From positions 185,693 through 249,692 of the forward strand of contig NZ_JBBKTX010000003.1 in assembly GCF_044962685.1 (NCBI RefSeq): a stretch of DNA of 64,000 nucleotides. The letters run 5' to 3'. The position numbers and the translations under genes were made by a program. Source of the DNA: Oceanobacter antarcticus (GTDB lineage: Bacteria; Pseudomonadota; Gammaproteobacteria; Pseudomonadales; Oceanobacteraceae). A model generated the notes under the pieces. That model worked only from the letters and a program-made list of their open reading frames with translations, did no database searches and had not been told where the DNA came from. The stretch's first letter is position 1; the number at the start of each line of letters is the position of its first letter. Shown piece by piece: positions 8,094 to 16,927 of the stretch.

Positions 8094-8562
8094 TGCAATA
8101 CCGAAGCGTTCGTTTTAGTGAAGTGTCCATCCTAATCCGGAATAGATGAATTGCAACCATAAATATCAGCATTCAGCGCTGTACATGGTATTCATAGGAT
8201 GAATTATGGCGCAACCGTCTACTGAACATCCAGCAGCCTGTTAAGATGAGAAGTCCATAATACAATCAGTAGCGATAATCAGTAGCGATAATCAGTAGCG
8301 ATAACCAAGTAGCGATAACGACACGAAATGGCAGTAACAAATCGATCGCCAACGGCATAAACCAAACGATGAGTGTCATCAATACAACGAGGCCAAAAAC
8401 CAGCCAGGTTTTCTTTACTGAAACAGCCGCCCCGAAACTCGGGGGATTCAGTTTGCAACGGTGATATTAATCAGGAAATCAAAAAAGACCGTCCCTGCTC
8501 ATTATCGATCACCATCCCAGGAGAGGTGTGATCTGGAGCAGACACGGCCAGGGCCATCATCA
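8094..8562. other. Intergenic stretch upstream of the leader
   Basis: About 470 bp without a convincing gene. It should hold the minus-strand promoter of the leader/DAHP synthase transcript, but no strong -35/-10 pair stands out. A short tandem repeat lies at 8264-8316. Confidence 0.5.
8264..8316. repeat. 13-bp tandem repeat
   Basis: AATCAGTAGCGAT is present three times in perfect tandem, followed by a 14-bp variant, AACCAAGTAGCGAT. It lies in non-coding sequence about 170 bp upstream of the leader peptide. Confidence 0.9.
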
Positions 8563-8584
8563 CAGCCGGGCAAACACCCGGCTG
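8563..8584 (-). terminator. Hairpin after the lig operon
   Basis: CAGCCGGG and CCCGGCTG form an 8-bp GC-rich stem a few bases beyond the ligB stop. No T tract follows on the minus strand, so it is a weak or rho-assisted terminator, or an mRNA 3' stabiliser. Confidence 0.5.
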
Positions 8585-8591
8585 ATCCGAA

Positions 8592-9431
8592 TCAGGTATT
8601 GACCAGCAGTTGTACTCCAACGGCGGTATTGGAGATGGGTGCCACGTAGTTACGCAGAACTTCTTTTAATTCACCGGTCATGGTGCCGCGCATCGCCAGC
8701 CACATGGCCAGTTCGACCATTTGGGCACCACCTTTTTCGATCAGGTCAGAGTTGCTGTATTGACACAGCTCTTCCGGCTCGTTGACCAGCTTGTCCATAC
8801 AATAGTTGTCAAAATCACCATTAAGAATACCAGCACGTTGACCATCAAGCTGGTGTGACAAACCCCCGGTACCCAGGACGACCACTTTCTGGTCACTGTC
8901 CCAGGAACGGATCGCGTCACCAATTGCCTGACCAAATGCAAAGCTGCGGGATGGTTTTGGCATCGGATGACGTTCACAGTTGATGCTGACCGGAATGACC
9001 TTGATGCCCTGATAGGTAAAGTTCGGCCACAGCAGCGTCAGTGGCACCGTCGCACCGTGGTCAACCTTGATGTCCTGACATACAGTCGGGTCAAAGTCGT
9101 TCTCGATCAAGTGGTTGACGATGTGCCAGCTCAGTTCGGTTTCACCGGTGACCGGTGGAATCGGATTAATGCCCCAGCCTTCGTCAGCATTATGGTACTC
9201 AGGTGCACAGCCAATAGCGAAGGTCGGCTTTTTATCGAGGAACATTTCCAGACCGTGGTCGTTATAGAACAATACGGCGATGTCCGGTTTTTGCTCTTGC
9301 AGCCACTCACGAATCGGTGGGTAGATGGCAAACAGATCACGATAGTACGGTGTGTCTTCCAGATGTTTGTCCATCGCCACGCCAATGGCAGGAATGTGTG
9401 AGGTGGTAATACCACCGATCAGCTTAGCCAT
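8592..9431 (-). CDS. ligB: Protocatechuate 4,5-dioxygenase beta (catalytic) subunit
   Basis: A 279-residue LigB-type extradiol dioxygenase subunit. It opens the protocatechuate ring between C4 and C5 to 4-carboxy-2-hydroxymuconate semialdehyde using Fe(II). His12 (in TSHIPAIG) and His59 (YNDHG) match the LigB iron ligands; VDHGATVPL and FGQAIGDAI are further class III extradiol motifs. The start overlaps the ligA stop by 8 bp, giving the usual split alpha/beta arrangement rather than a fused gallate dioxygenase. It is the last gene of the minus-strand pathway operon. Gallate or 3-O-methylgallate could be alternative substrates, but the neighbours favour protocatechuate. Confidence 0.92.
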   Translation of the reverse strand: MAKLIGGITTSHIPAIGVAMDKHLEDTPYYRDLFAIYPPIREWLQEQKPDIAVLFYNDHGLEMFLDKKPTFAIGCAPEYHNADEGWGINPIPPVTGETELSWHIVNHLIENDFDPTVCQDIKVDHGATVPLTLLWPNFTYQGIKVIPVSINCERHPMPKPSRSFAFGQAIGDAIRSWDSDQKVVVLGTGGLSHQLDGQRAGILNGDFDNYCMDKLVNEPEELCQYSNSDLIEKGGAQMVELAMWLAMRGTMTGELKEVLRNYVAPISNTAVGVQLLVNT

Positions 9432-9789
9432 TGTTTTTACCTCGCCCCTGACTGTCCAGGTATGCTTTGAATTCTTCCGTGCTGCGGCCAGACTGCATAC
9501 CGCCTACGATCTGCATGTTCCAGCCAAAAATAATGGCGAATTTGGCCATGTAGTAGATGCTGCCACCCAGCTCCAGCATGCGGATGATGTCTTTGTCACG
9601 CACCGCCTGACGTTGCTCTTCAGAGATCTGGAACGTTTCCATATAACCTTCCGGATCATCACGGAACGCCTGGCGGTTCTCTTCGCTGTTAAACGAGTAA
9701 CACATCTTGTTGAACTTGAAACCCTTGGTGGCCATGGGTCCATCAAAATGGATGGTGCCTTCAACTTCACGTAATTCGTATTCTGACAT
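9424..9789 (-). CDS. ligA: Protocatechuate 4,5-dioxygenase alpha subunit
   Basis: A 121-residue all-alpha LigA-type subunit that caps the active site of LigB. The stretch FNKMCYSFNSEENRQAF and the helix around LGGSIYYMAK are typical of the family. The SD GAGGG precedes ATG 9789. The stop overlaps the ligB start, consistent with coupled translation of a 1:1 complex. It follows ligI by 78 bp in the same operon. Confidence 0.92.
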   Translation of the reverse strand: MSEYELREVEGTIHFDGPMATKGFKFNKMCYSFNSEENRQAFRDDPEGYMETFQISEEQRQAVRDKDIIRMLELGGSIYYMAKFAIIFGWNMQIVGGMQSGRSTEEFKAYLDSQGRGKNNG

Positions 9790-9867
9790 TGCCGTACCCT
9801 CACTGATTGGTCGGACGCTGAACGTTGGAAGCCTGCTGCCGTTGGCGTCAGACTTCCGACCTTGCTA

Positions 9868-10737
9868 TTACCAATACAAACGCATCGGGTTATCCACCAG
9901 CAATTTTTGCTGCTGTTCTGCCGTCGGAGCAATCATGGGGATAACGTCCACCAGCTTGCCATCATCCGGGGTATGGGATTTCATATTCGGATGTGGCCAG
10001 TCAGTCCCCCATAACACACGATCCGGGAACAGCTCCACCAGTTTTTTGCCAAACGGCACCACATCGCTGTAATCCGGCGGCGTGAGCGTCAGGCGTTCCG
10101 GGCAAGTCACCTTGACCCAGACTTTTTCATTATTGGTCATCAGATCGACAAAACGCTGAAAGTCCGGATGATCAACGCCCTTGGCAACATCTGGACGACC
10201 CATGTGGTCGACCACAATGGTGGTATCCAGTTCGTTGAGGAAAGGAATCAGCTCTTCCAGTTCTGGCGCTTCAAAGTACACCACGATGTGCCAGCCCAGT
10301 GGCTTGATCTTTGCTGCCACAGACAGGAACACTTCTTTCGGCGTGGTATCGACCAGACGTTTGACGAAGTTGAAACGCACCGCCCGTACGCCCGCCTTGT
10401 CCATTGCTTCCAGCTCTTCCGTAGTGATCGCCGGATCAACTACCGCCACACCACGGGCCAGCTCACCAGCGCTTTCAAGGGCGTCAATCAGGGCAGCGTT
10501 ATCGGTGCCGTGGCAGGACGCCTGGACGATGACATTACGTTCAAAGCCCAGATAATCGCGCAGTGCGAACAGCTGTTCTTTTGAGGCATCGCACGGGGTG
10601 TACTTGCGCTTCGGGTGGTATGGGAACTGCTCAGCCGGGCCAAAAACATGGCAGTGCGCGTCGACCGCACCAGCCGGTGTCTTGAACTCTGGCTTGCTCG
10701 GGTTGGCATGAAACGGCAGGTAATCTGGATCCATCAT
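9868..10737 (-). CDS. ligI: 2-pyrone-4,6-dicarboxylate lactonase
   Basis: A 289-residue amidohydrolase-fold enzyme that hydrolyses 2-pyrone-4,6-dicarboxylate to 4-oxalomesaconate, the step after LigC. It shows DAHCHVFGP near residue 26, the modified HxH motif of this metal-independent group, plus VDHMGRPD, and near the end LWGTDWPHPN with the catalytic Asp. ATG 10737 is preceded by AAGGG at ten bases; ATG 10734 is equally possible. It lies between galD (120 bp upstream) and ligA. Confidence 0.92.
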   Translation of the reverse strand: MMDPDYLPFHANPSKPEFKTPAGAVDAHCHVFGPAEQFPYHPKRKYTPCDASKEQLFALRDYLGFERNVIVQASCHGTDNAALIDALESAGELARGVAVVDPAITTEELEAMDKAGVRAVRFNFVKRLVDTTPKEVFLSVAAKIKPLGWHIVVYFEAPELEELIPFLNELDTTIVVDHMGRPDVAKGVDHPDFQRFVDLMTNNEKVWVKVTCPERLTLTPPDYSDVVPFGKKLVELFPDRVLWGTDWPHPNMKSHTPDDGKLVDVIPMIAPTAEQQQKLLVDNPMRLYW

Positions 10738-10857
10738 AATTAGGTCGCCCTTGTTTTTATCGGGTCATTATTGGCACTTTTATTCATTAACAGAAACGGC
10801 CAGCGGCTTATCATCAACCGCTGCCCTTCCCCATAAAAGTGGCCGGTTTAATCGTTT

Positions 10858-11949
10858 TTAATCGTTGGGATGCGCGAACACATCACCGTCAAACAGCTTG
10901 CGTGCAGTACGCAGTAACGCCGCAGAACCGACGTTACCGCTGTCATCCATATTCAGAATCACGGTCATTTCGCCGATCGGATGTTCAACCGCCAGAATTT
11001 TCTGCTGTCCATCCGGTACATTGGCAACCGCAGCAGCCGGTGAGCCTGGCAACACCGCGGCCGTAGCCACACTGACTGCGCCCAGCACACCAATCGAAGC
11101 GTGACAGCGATGGGGTATAAAAGTACGCGTCGACAAGGCACCGCCATTGCTGGCAGCACTGACCATGGTCATCTTGGGAACGGATTTGTCTTTCACGTCA
11201 CCCAGATTCATTAATGGCCCGGCCTGCAGACGAATGGACTCCAGCTTCGCCCGCAAGGCGTCGTTGGCTTCCAGTTCCTCTCGGCTTTCTGCGCCGGTAA
11301 TACCCATAGCCGCCGCACTCATCACCACGACCGGCATGCCGTTATCAATCAGGGTAACGTCGATGCCATCGATCACATCAACGGTATTACCGGTGGGCAA
11401 CAAAGCGCCACAACTGGAACCTGCCGTATCGGCAAAGGTAACCGGGATGGCCGAAGCAAAACCGGGCACACCATCGATACGCGCCGTGCCGACATAACTG
11501 ACCTTGCCGTTTGGCGTGGGTACATTGGCGGTGGCGATTTGGCCGGTATTTTCCATAAAGATACGAACGTCAGTGCTCTCGCCGGTCACGTCAATCAGAC
11601 CACGTTCAAGCGCAAACGGGCCAACACCGGCGAGGATGTTGCCGCAGTTCTGCGCATCCGTCACGATAGCCTGATCAACAAAGACCTGCAGAAACAGGTA
11701 GTCCACATCGGCATCGTCACGCTCGGAACGTTTGACGACGGCGACCTTGGCCGTCAGCGGGTCGGCAGCACCCAAACCATCGATCTGGCGCGGGTCAGGG
11801 GAACCCATGACCCGCAACAGAAACGCATCTCTCACGGCCGTGTCAGCCGGAAGATCCTGCGCTAGGAAGTAGCCCCCTTTTGAGGTGCCACCTCGCATCC
11901 ACATGCAGCGCACACCTTCAATCGGGTCGAAGGTGCGAGCATCAGACAT
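10858..11949 (-). CDS. galD: 4-oxalomesaconate tautomerase (PrpF family)
   Basis: A 363-residue PrpF/diaminopimelate-epimerase-fold isomerase. The start MWMRGGTSKGGYF and the block TDAQNCGNILAGVGPFA are diagnostic for PrpF/GalD proteins. In protocatechuate and gallate 4,5-cleavage the enzyme converts keto and enol forms of 4-oxalomesaconate before hydration (GalD in Pseudomonas, LigU in Sphingobium). The start overlaps the ligK stop by 8 bp, so the two are translationally coupled. PrpF aconitate isomerase is the alternative, made unlikely by the context. Confidence 0.88.
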   Translation of the reverse strand: MSDARTFDPIEGVRCMWMRGGTSKGGYFLAQDLPADTAVRDAFLLRVMGSPDPRQIDGLGAADPLTAKVAVVKRSERDDADVDYLFLQVFVDQAIVTDAQNCGNILAGVGPFALERGLIDVTGESTDVRIFMENTGQIATANVPTPNGKVSYVGTARIDGVPGFASAIPVTFADTAGSSCGALLPTGNTVDVIDGIDVTLIDNGMPVVVMSAAAMGITGAESREELEANDALRAKLESIRLQAGPLMNLGDVKDKSVPKMTMVSAASNGGALSTRTFIPHRCHASIGVLGAVSVATAAVLPGSPAAAVANVPDGQQKILAVEHPIGEMTVILNMDDSGNVGSAALLRTARKLFDGDVFAHPND

Positions 11950-12619
11950 ATTTGAGGCCTTTTTCTTTCAGGCGGGGACGCATGTCATAAATATCCAGGC
12001 CCAGTTCACCATTGGCCATACGCACACGCTTGGATTCTTCCAGCGCCATACGGGCACGGGCTTTTTCCAGTACTTCAGCGGCTTTTTCACGACGTACAAC
12101 CACCACGCCATCATCATCTGCCACCATCACATCACCGGGATAAACCAGTTCGTCAGCGCACACCAGCGGGACGTTGACGGAGCCAACGGTTTCCTTGATG
12201 GTGCCTTCAGAGAAGACCGCTTTTGACCAGACCGGAAAATTCATCTGCCGCAGGTCACGGGTATCCCGCACTCCGCCATCAATGATCAACCCAACCACAC
12301 CACGGGACTGGGCAGAGGTTGCCAGCAGATCACCAAAAAAACCGTGATTGGACGGTGAGGTCGGGGCAAACACCATGATGTCACCGGCTTGGCACTGCTC
12401 AATCGCCACGTGCATCATCCAGTTATCACCGGCAGCACCAGAGATCGTGATGGCGGAACCGGCAACGCTCTTGTCTTGCTGGATCGGGCGCATGTAATAC
12501 GCCAGCAAGCCAACGCGTCCCTGGGCCTCGTGGATAGTGGCGACGCCACATTCTGCCAAACCATCAATTACGGCCTGGTCGGCACGTTCGATATGTTGTA
12601 CTACGACTGTTTCTTTCAT
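11942..12619 (-). CDS. ligK: 4-carboxy-4-hydroxy-2-oxoadipate aldolase (RraA/HMG aldolase family)
   Basis: A 225-residue RraA-fold class II aldolase that splits 4-carboxy-4-hydroxy-2-oxoadipate into pyruvate and oxaloacetate, ending the pathway in central metabolism. GLIIDGGVRDTRDL contains the family's Gly-x-x-x-Arg-Asp metal/substrate site, and the block GDVMVADDDGVVVV follows. Length is usual. GAGGA precedes ATG 12619. It is second in the operon, 35 bp after ligJ. Confidence 0.9.
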   Translation of the reverse strand: MKETVVVQHIERADQAVIDGLAECGVATIHEAQGRVGLLAYYMRPIQQDKSVAGSAITISGAAGDNWMMHVAIEQCQAGDIMVFAPTSPSNHGFFGDLLATSAQSRGVVGLIIDGGVRDTRDLRQMNFPVWSKAVFSEGTIKETVGSVNVPLVCADELVYPGDVMVADDDGVVVVRREKAAEVLEKARARMALEESKRVRMANGELGLDIYDMRPRLKEKGLKYV

Positions 12620-12654
12620 AATTCTGATTCCTCAGTTTAATCACACAGGCCGGT

Positions 12655-13668
12655 TTATTGGGGCAGAGCCAGGCGACTAAAGACGCGACGGGTATTACCT
12701 TCAAAGATTTCCGCTTTCTGTTCAGCAGACAACGCGGTGTTACCGTCGATGTAGCGTTTGGTATCGTCGAAGTAGTGGCCAGTGTCTGGGTCAATACCGC
12801 GCACCGCGCCAATCATTTCAGAGGCAAACAGGATATTTTTGGTCGGTACAATATCGAGCAGCAAATCGATACCACGCTGGTGATACACGCAGGTGTCGAA
12901 ATACACATTGTTCAGTACCCGCTCTTCCAGCTCAAAACCGTTGTCGAGCGCCAGGCCACGGAAACGTCCCCAGTGGTAAGGCACCGCGCCGCCGCCGTGT
13001 GGAATGATAACTTTCAGTTCCGGGAAGTCCTTGAACACGTCCGACATCATCAACTGCTGAAAGCCGGTCGTGTCAGCACCCAGGTAGTGGGAGCCGGTGG
13101 TGTGGAAACAATCATTACAGGATGCCGATACGTGCACCATGGCCGGAATATCGTACTCAACCATTTTTTCGTAGATCGGGTAAAACGAGCGATCTGCCAG
13201 CGATGAACCATTCCAGTGGCCGCCACTGGGATCCGGGTTCAGGTTGATGCCGATAAAACCCATTTCTTCAACGGTACGAATGATCTCGGGCACGGACTTG
13301 GCCGGATCAACACCCGGAGACTGTGGCAGCTGGGCGACCGGGACAAAGTTTTCAGGGAACAGATCGCAGACGCGACGAATAATGTCGTTCTGATGTTCCG
13401 TCCAGAACTGGCTGGTGTACTCGTTACCAATGTGATGTCCCATCCAGCTGGCGCGAGGAGAGAAGATGGTCAGATCTGTGCCGCGTTGCTGCTGAAGCTT
13501 CAGCTGGTTATTGACGATGGACTCGCGAATCTCGTCATCCGTGATATTAATCGTGCCTTTTTCACCCTTGAACAGCGGATCGGCGGCGACGGCAGCTTTT
13601 TGCTGGTCGCGATATTCGCCTACGCCTGGAGGTGTCGTGGTGTAGTGCCCATGGCAATCGATAATCAT
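12655..13668 (-). CDS. ligJ: 4-oxalomesaconate hydratase (amidohydrolase family)
   Basis: A 337-residue zinc-dependent amidohydrolase-superfamily enzyme adding water to 4-oxalomesaconate to give 4-carboxy-4-hydroxy-2-oxoadipate. The N-terminus MIIDCHGHYTTTP carries the HxH metal motif; VHVSAS, IPHGGGAVPYH and FASEM supply later metal or active-site positions. ATG 13668 is chosen because the enzyme begins there with AGAAG upstream; the frame is open for 69 further codons but these lack similarity to the fold. It is the first gene of the operon and faces the LysR gene divergently across 288 bp, which should hold both promoters. Confidence 0.9.
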   Translation of the reverse strand: MIIDCHGHYTTTPPGVGEYRDQQKAAVAADPLFKGEKGTINITDDEIRESIVNNQLKLQQQRGTDLTIFSPRASWMGHHIGNEYTSQFWTEHQNDIIRRVCDLFPENFVPVAQLPQSPGVDPAKSVPEIIRTVEEMGFIGINLNPDPSGGHWNGSSLADRSFYPIYEKMVEYDIPAMVHVSASCNDCFHTTGSHYLGADTTGFQQLMMSDVFKDFPELKVIIPHGGGAVPYHWGRFRGLALDNGFELEERVLNNVYFDTCVYHQRGIDLLLDIVPTKNILFASEMIGAVRGIDPDTGHYFDDTKRYIDGNTALSAEQKAEIFEGNTRRVFSRLALPQ

Positions 13669-13956
13669 TATTCTTCTCTCGCTCGTTGATGGTGTTGTTC
13701 GCAGGGCCTGTTCCCGCAGAGCAGGCAAACAGCGAACCGCAGCGTCTGTCGGATGCCGAAACCTGCCGTCCGGAAGAGAAGTGGCAGACAGGTGCTCGAC
13801 AAGCGGTACTTCCAAACGACTGACGGCAAAGCTTACAGCTGCCTGGATGTTGCCTCCCATGGTAGGAACTGACATGCCGGGCTGGCTATTTCAATTTCAC
13901 TGCTACAATATTGGATTTTGATATAGACCTGTTTATTCGAAGCTCTGGAGCAAGTG

Positions 13957-15192
13957 ATGGATTTTGTCATACCCAACCTGCGACACCTGCGCGTCTTTCT
14001 TGAGGTTGCCGAACAAAAAAGCATAAGCAAGGCCGCTCCGAGGGTTTTTTTGTCACAGCCTGCGATCACCCAGGCACTGGCGCGACTGGAAGACATGTTA
14101 CAAACCGAGCTATTCGAACGCCGTGCCGAAGGCATGTACCCCACAGCCTCGGGAGACGTCTGGTATAACCGTGTCGAACGCTGTATTTCCTGCCTGCTGC
14201 AAGGTACCAGAGAAGCCTTGCGCTCCGGCAGCAGTCGCACCCAGTCGGCACAACAAATGGTCTCACTGCTGACCACCACCCAGCTCAAGGCACTGGTGGC
14301 CGTTACCGAAGCAGAAAACTTCAGCATCGCCAGCCGTGCGGTCGGAGTCTCCCAGTCCTCCCTGCATCGGGCCGCCCGCGAGCTGGAACACCTGTTACAA
14401 GTACCGCTGTTCGAGAAGACCAGCACCGGCATCAGTGCCACCAAAGCCGCGCAGGCACTGGCTCGTGCGACCAAGCTGGCCTTTTCGGAGTTGTATCAGG
14501 GCTATTCTGAAGTCAGCGCCCTGCAATTTCGTGAAGTGGGCAAAATCGTACTGGGCAGCATGCCGCTGGCGCGTACCTCAATCCTGCCGGAAGCTATTAT
14601 TCGGTTTAGTGAAAGGCACCCGGATATCGATATCCAGGTCGTCGATGCGCCCTATGACGATCTGCTGCACCACCTGCGCCACGGCGATCTCGATTTTCTC
14701 ATCGGTGCCCTGCGCTTCCCACCACCAGCCGACGACGTGCTGCAGGAAGAGCTGCTGTCCCCGCCGCTGGCGATTATTTGCCGCCCAGCACACCCACTAC
14801 TCATCACCGCCAGCGGTGATGTCGCGCTGCCGACCCTGAACGATCTGCCCCGCTACCCCTGGGTTGTGCCGCGCGAAGGCACTCCAACCCGCAAGGCATT
14901 TGAGGCACTGTTTGAACAACATGACATCAAGCCTCCACAACGACTGGTCGAAACCAGTTCTCAAATCCTGATTAGGGAACTGTTACGCGGCAGCGACCGC
15001 CTGACCCTGATTTCAACTCATCAGATAGAACATGAACTGAATACCGGGCTGTTATCCGTATTACCCGTCACCCTTGAACATACCCGTCGCGCCATCGGCA
15101 TCACCTTGCGCCAGAACTGGCAGGCAACCCCCAGCCAGATGCAGTTTCTGGATATATTGCGCGAGCAGGCTGCTGCCTGTCGTGATCTGTGA
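13957..15192 (+). CDS. LysR-type regulator with two tandem HTH domains
   Basis: A 411-residue protein, about 100 residues longer than normal LysR regulators. A first LysR winged-helix domain spans about 7-66 (FLEVAEQKSISKAAPRVFLS...ITQALARLE...LFER). A second spans about 104-165 (LKALVAVTEAENFSIASRAVGVSQSSLHRAARELE...LFEK). One effector-binding domain follows (about 195-400; LVLGSMPLART, DIDIQVVD, LDFLIGALR). GGAG lies six bases before ATG 13957. Divergent from ligJ, it is the likely activator of the protocatechuate operon, with a pathway intermediate as inducer; that role is inferred. The doubled HTH is continuous in frame with no stop, so it is not an assembly fusion of two genes. Confidence 0.88.
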   Translation: MDFVIPNLRHLRVFLEVAEQKSISKAAPRVFLSQPAITQALARLEDMLQTELFERRAEGMYPTASGDVWYNRVERCISCLLQGTREALRSGSSRTQSAQQMVSLLTTTQLKALVAVTEAENFSIASRAVGVSQSSLHRAARELEHLLQVPLFEKTSTGISATKAAQALARATKLAFSELYQGYSEVSALQFREVGKIVLGSMPLARTSILPEAIIRFSERHPDIDIQVVDAPYDDLLHHLRHGDLDFLIGALRFPPPADDVLQEELLSPPLAIICRPAHPLLITASGDVALPTLNDLPRYPWVVPREGTPTRKAFEALFEQHDIKPPQRLVETSSQILIRELLRGSDRLTLISTHQIEHELNTGLLSVLPVTLEHTRRAIGITLRQNWQATPSQMQFLDILREQAAACRDL

Positions 15193-15773
15193 GTGATCAA
15201 ACAGGAGCGTTGTAGAAAAACCAATACCTGATAGCTAATACTGCCGGAACCGGCTTAAACATAGGACAACGGCAATCGACCACGCCTGCATCAATTCAGG
15301 CCAGCACTAAAAAACAAGGCGGCTACAGGCCCACAAGCTGGTACTTTTTAACGGTTTTTATTGACCCGGCAAACAATGACACCCGTCCGTCGAGACACTC
15401 TTTTTTTGCCACACCAGAACAATGTATTATCAAAATTGAATAGCTAATCCGGTTTATCAATTACCCTGATTCCGGGGCCAATGTTAGATTGGAGTTCTCG
15501 AACTTGGTCGTTTTGAGTTTTGTGTTGTTGCCCGTTGTCCCGTGTTGCTCAGGTATGGTCCTTCAGGATCACACCGGGCAATATTGGCAGCGGGCGTTTT
15601 TTCAGACCGTTCGATGTCAATCTTCAGTACGCTTGCGAACTTTCAGCGCTGAACTCCCATCATTCAGCGTTCACGCTGAACATTCCGCCAGCCTGTTGCT
15701 GCAATATTCCTTGCAAACCCAGTAAATAACCGGCATCCCCGGTGCTACAGACACACAGATCAGGAGAACAAGA
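15193..15773. other. Intergenic stretch before ligC
   Basis: About 580 bp with no convincing gene; open frames near 15489-15729 lack an SD and family resemblance. It probably contains the ligC promoter and the palindromes at 15642-15680. Confidence 0.5.
15642..15680. promoter_or_regulatory. Paired palindromes upstream of ligC (candidate operator)
   Basis: TTCAGCGCTGAA (15642-15653) is a perfect 12-bp palindrome. Ten bases on, TTCAGCG-ttca-CGCTGAA (15663-15680) repeats the same half-sites with a four-base spacer. They lie about 95 bp before ligC and fit a dimeric regulator, possibly the lig LysR protein (T-N11-A pattern present). The regulator is not known. Confidence 0.45.
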
Positions 15774-16724
15774 ATGAGATTATGTGTTGCAGGTGCCGCC
15801 GGCGCCTTTGGCCAGAAACACCTGGACGCGGTCGCCAACATTGAAGGCGCTGAAGTGGTATCCGTTGTTGGTACCCGTCCCGACGTCATCAAACAGGTAG
15901 CAGAAGAACGTGGCATTCCACACTACTGTACCGACCTGGCTGAAGCCCTGGCCCGTGACGACGTTGACGGCGTACTGCTGGCAACACCGACCAGCATGCA
16001 TGCCTCCCAGGCGATCCAGTGTCTGGAAGCCGGCAAGCATGTGATGGTTGAAATTCCGATGGCCGATAACATCGAAGACTCTCGCAAGCTGGTTGAAGTG
16101 CAGCAGCGTACCGGCCTGGTCGCCATGTCTGGCCAGACCCGTCGTTTTAACCCGTCTCACCAGTGGATTCACAACAAGATCCAGGCCGGTGAGCTGAACG
16201 TTCAACAGATGGATGTACAAACCTACTTCTTCCGTCGTACCAACACCAATGCCAAGGGTCAGGCACGTTCTTGGACCGACCACTTGCTGTGGCACCACGC
16301 CTGTCACACCGTTGACCTGTTCCAGTATCAGACCGGTGAAACTTGCAGCAAGGTTCAGGCGCTACAAGGTCCGATTCATCCGGATCTGGGCATTGCCATG
16401 GACATGAGCATTGGCCTGAAAGTACCCAGCGGTGCAATCTGTACCCTGTCGCTGTCGTTTAACAACGAAGGCCCATTCGGTACTTTCTTCCGCTACATCT
16501 GTGACCAGGGCACCTACATCGCCCGTTACGATGACCTGGTAGATGGCTACGAAAACCCGATCGACCTGTCTGGCGTTACCGTATCCAACAACGGTATTGA
16601 ACTGCAGGATCGTGAATTTATCGCCGCCGTCAAAGAAGGCCGTGAGCCTAACTCTTCTGTTGCCCAGGTTCTGCCCGCAATGGAAACTCTGGATAAGCTG
16701 GAACAGTTGCTGGAAGCCGAATAA
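15774..16724 (+). CDS. ligC: 4-carboxy-2-hydroxymuconate-6-semialdehyde dehydrogenase
   Basis: A 316-residue Gfo/Idh/MocA-type oxidoreductase. LigC oxidises the hemiacetal of the ring-cleavage product to 2-pyrone-4,6-dicarboxylate with NAD(P)+, feeding LigI. The N-terminal Rossmann motif is CVAGAAGAFGQKH, followed by EAGKHVMVEIPMA, where family members usually have EKP; WTDHLLWHHACHTVDLF is typical of LigC. AGGAGA precedes ATG 15774. It is separated from the other pathway genes by the regulator gene and lies on the opposite strand, so it needs its own promoter. Confidence 0.9.
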   Translation: MRLCVAGAAGAFGQKHLDAVANIEGAEVVSVVGTRPDVIKQVAEERGIPHYCTDLAEALARDDVDGVLLATPTSMHASQAIQCLEAGKHVMVEIPMADNIEDSRKLVEVQQRTGLVAMSGQTRRFNPSHQWIHNKIQAGELNVQQMDVQTYFFRRTNTNAKGQARSWTDHLLWHHACHTVDLFQYQTGETCSKVQALQGPIHPDLGIAMDMSIGLKVPSGAICTLSLSFNNEGPFGTFFRYICDQGTYIARYDDLVDGYENPIDLSGVTVSNNGIELQDREFIAAVKEGREPNSSVAQVLPAMETLDKLEQLLEAE

Positions 16725-16805
16725 TCCGTTGTAACGGAATCCTGCGGTGATCTGCTGCTCTACTGCTGTCTCCCACGCTCCGGCATAGTAGCCATGGGTG
16801 GCATC

Positions 16806-16831
16806 CGTTCCCACGCCGAAGCGTGGGAACG
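16806..16831. repeat. REP-like palindrome
   Basis: CGTTCCCACGC-cgaa-GCGTGGGAACG is an 11-bp perfect inverted repeat, with a related partial copy (TCCCACGCTCCGG) about 40 bp before it. It resembles the dispersed REP/BIME elements of gammaproteobacteria and sits between ligC and the aldo/keto reductase gene. Confidence 0.65.
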
Positions 16832-16927
16832 AGTCAAGCATCCGACGCTGCAACTCCGAATCACGCGCCAACTCGCTTCCCCAAACCGGCTCCGCCGGTT
16901 TTTCCGTTTCTGACATGAGGTGTTTTT

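Noticed and set aside
8264..8316. CRISPR array
   Set aside because: The 13-bp repeats are contiguous with no spacers, and no cas genes are present.
13669..13875. N-terminal extension of LigJ by 69 codons
   Set aside because: The amidohydrolase fold starts exactly at MIIDCHGH with an SD before it; the extension overlaps the divergent promoter region.
15489..15729. Overlapping small open frames before ligC
   Set aside because: No SD and no domain; the region holds palindromes and is better read as a promoter region.
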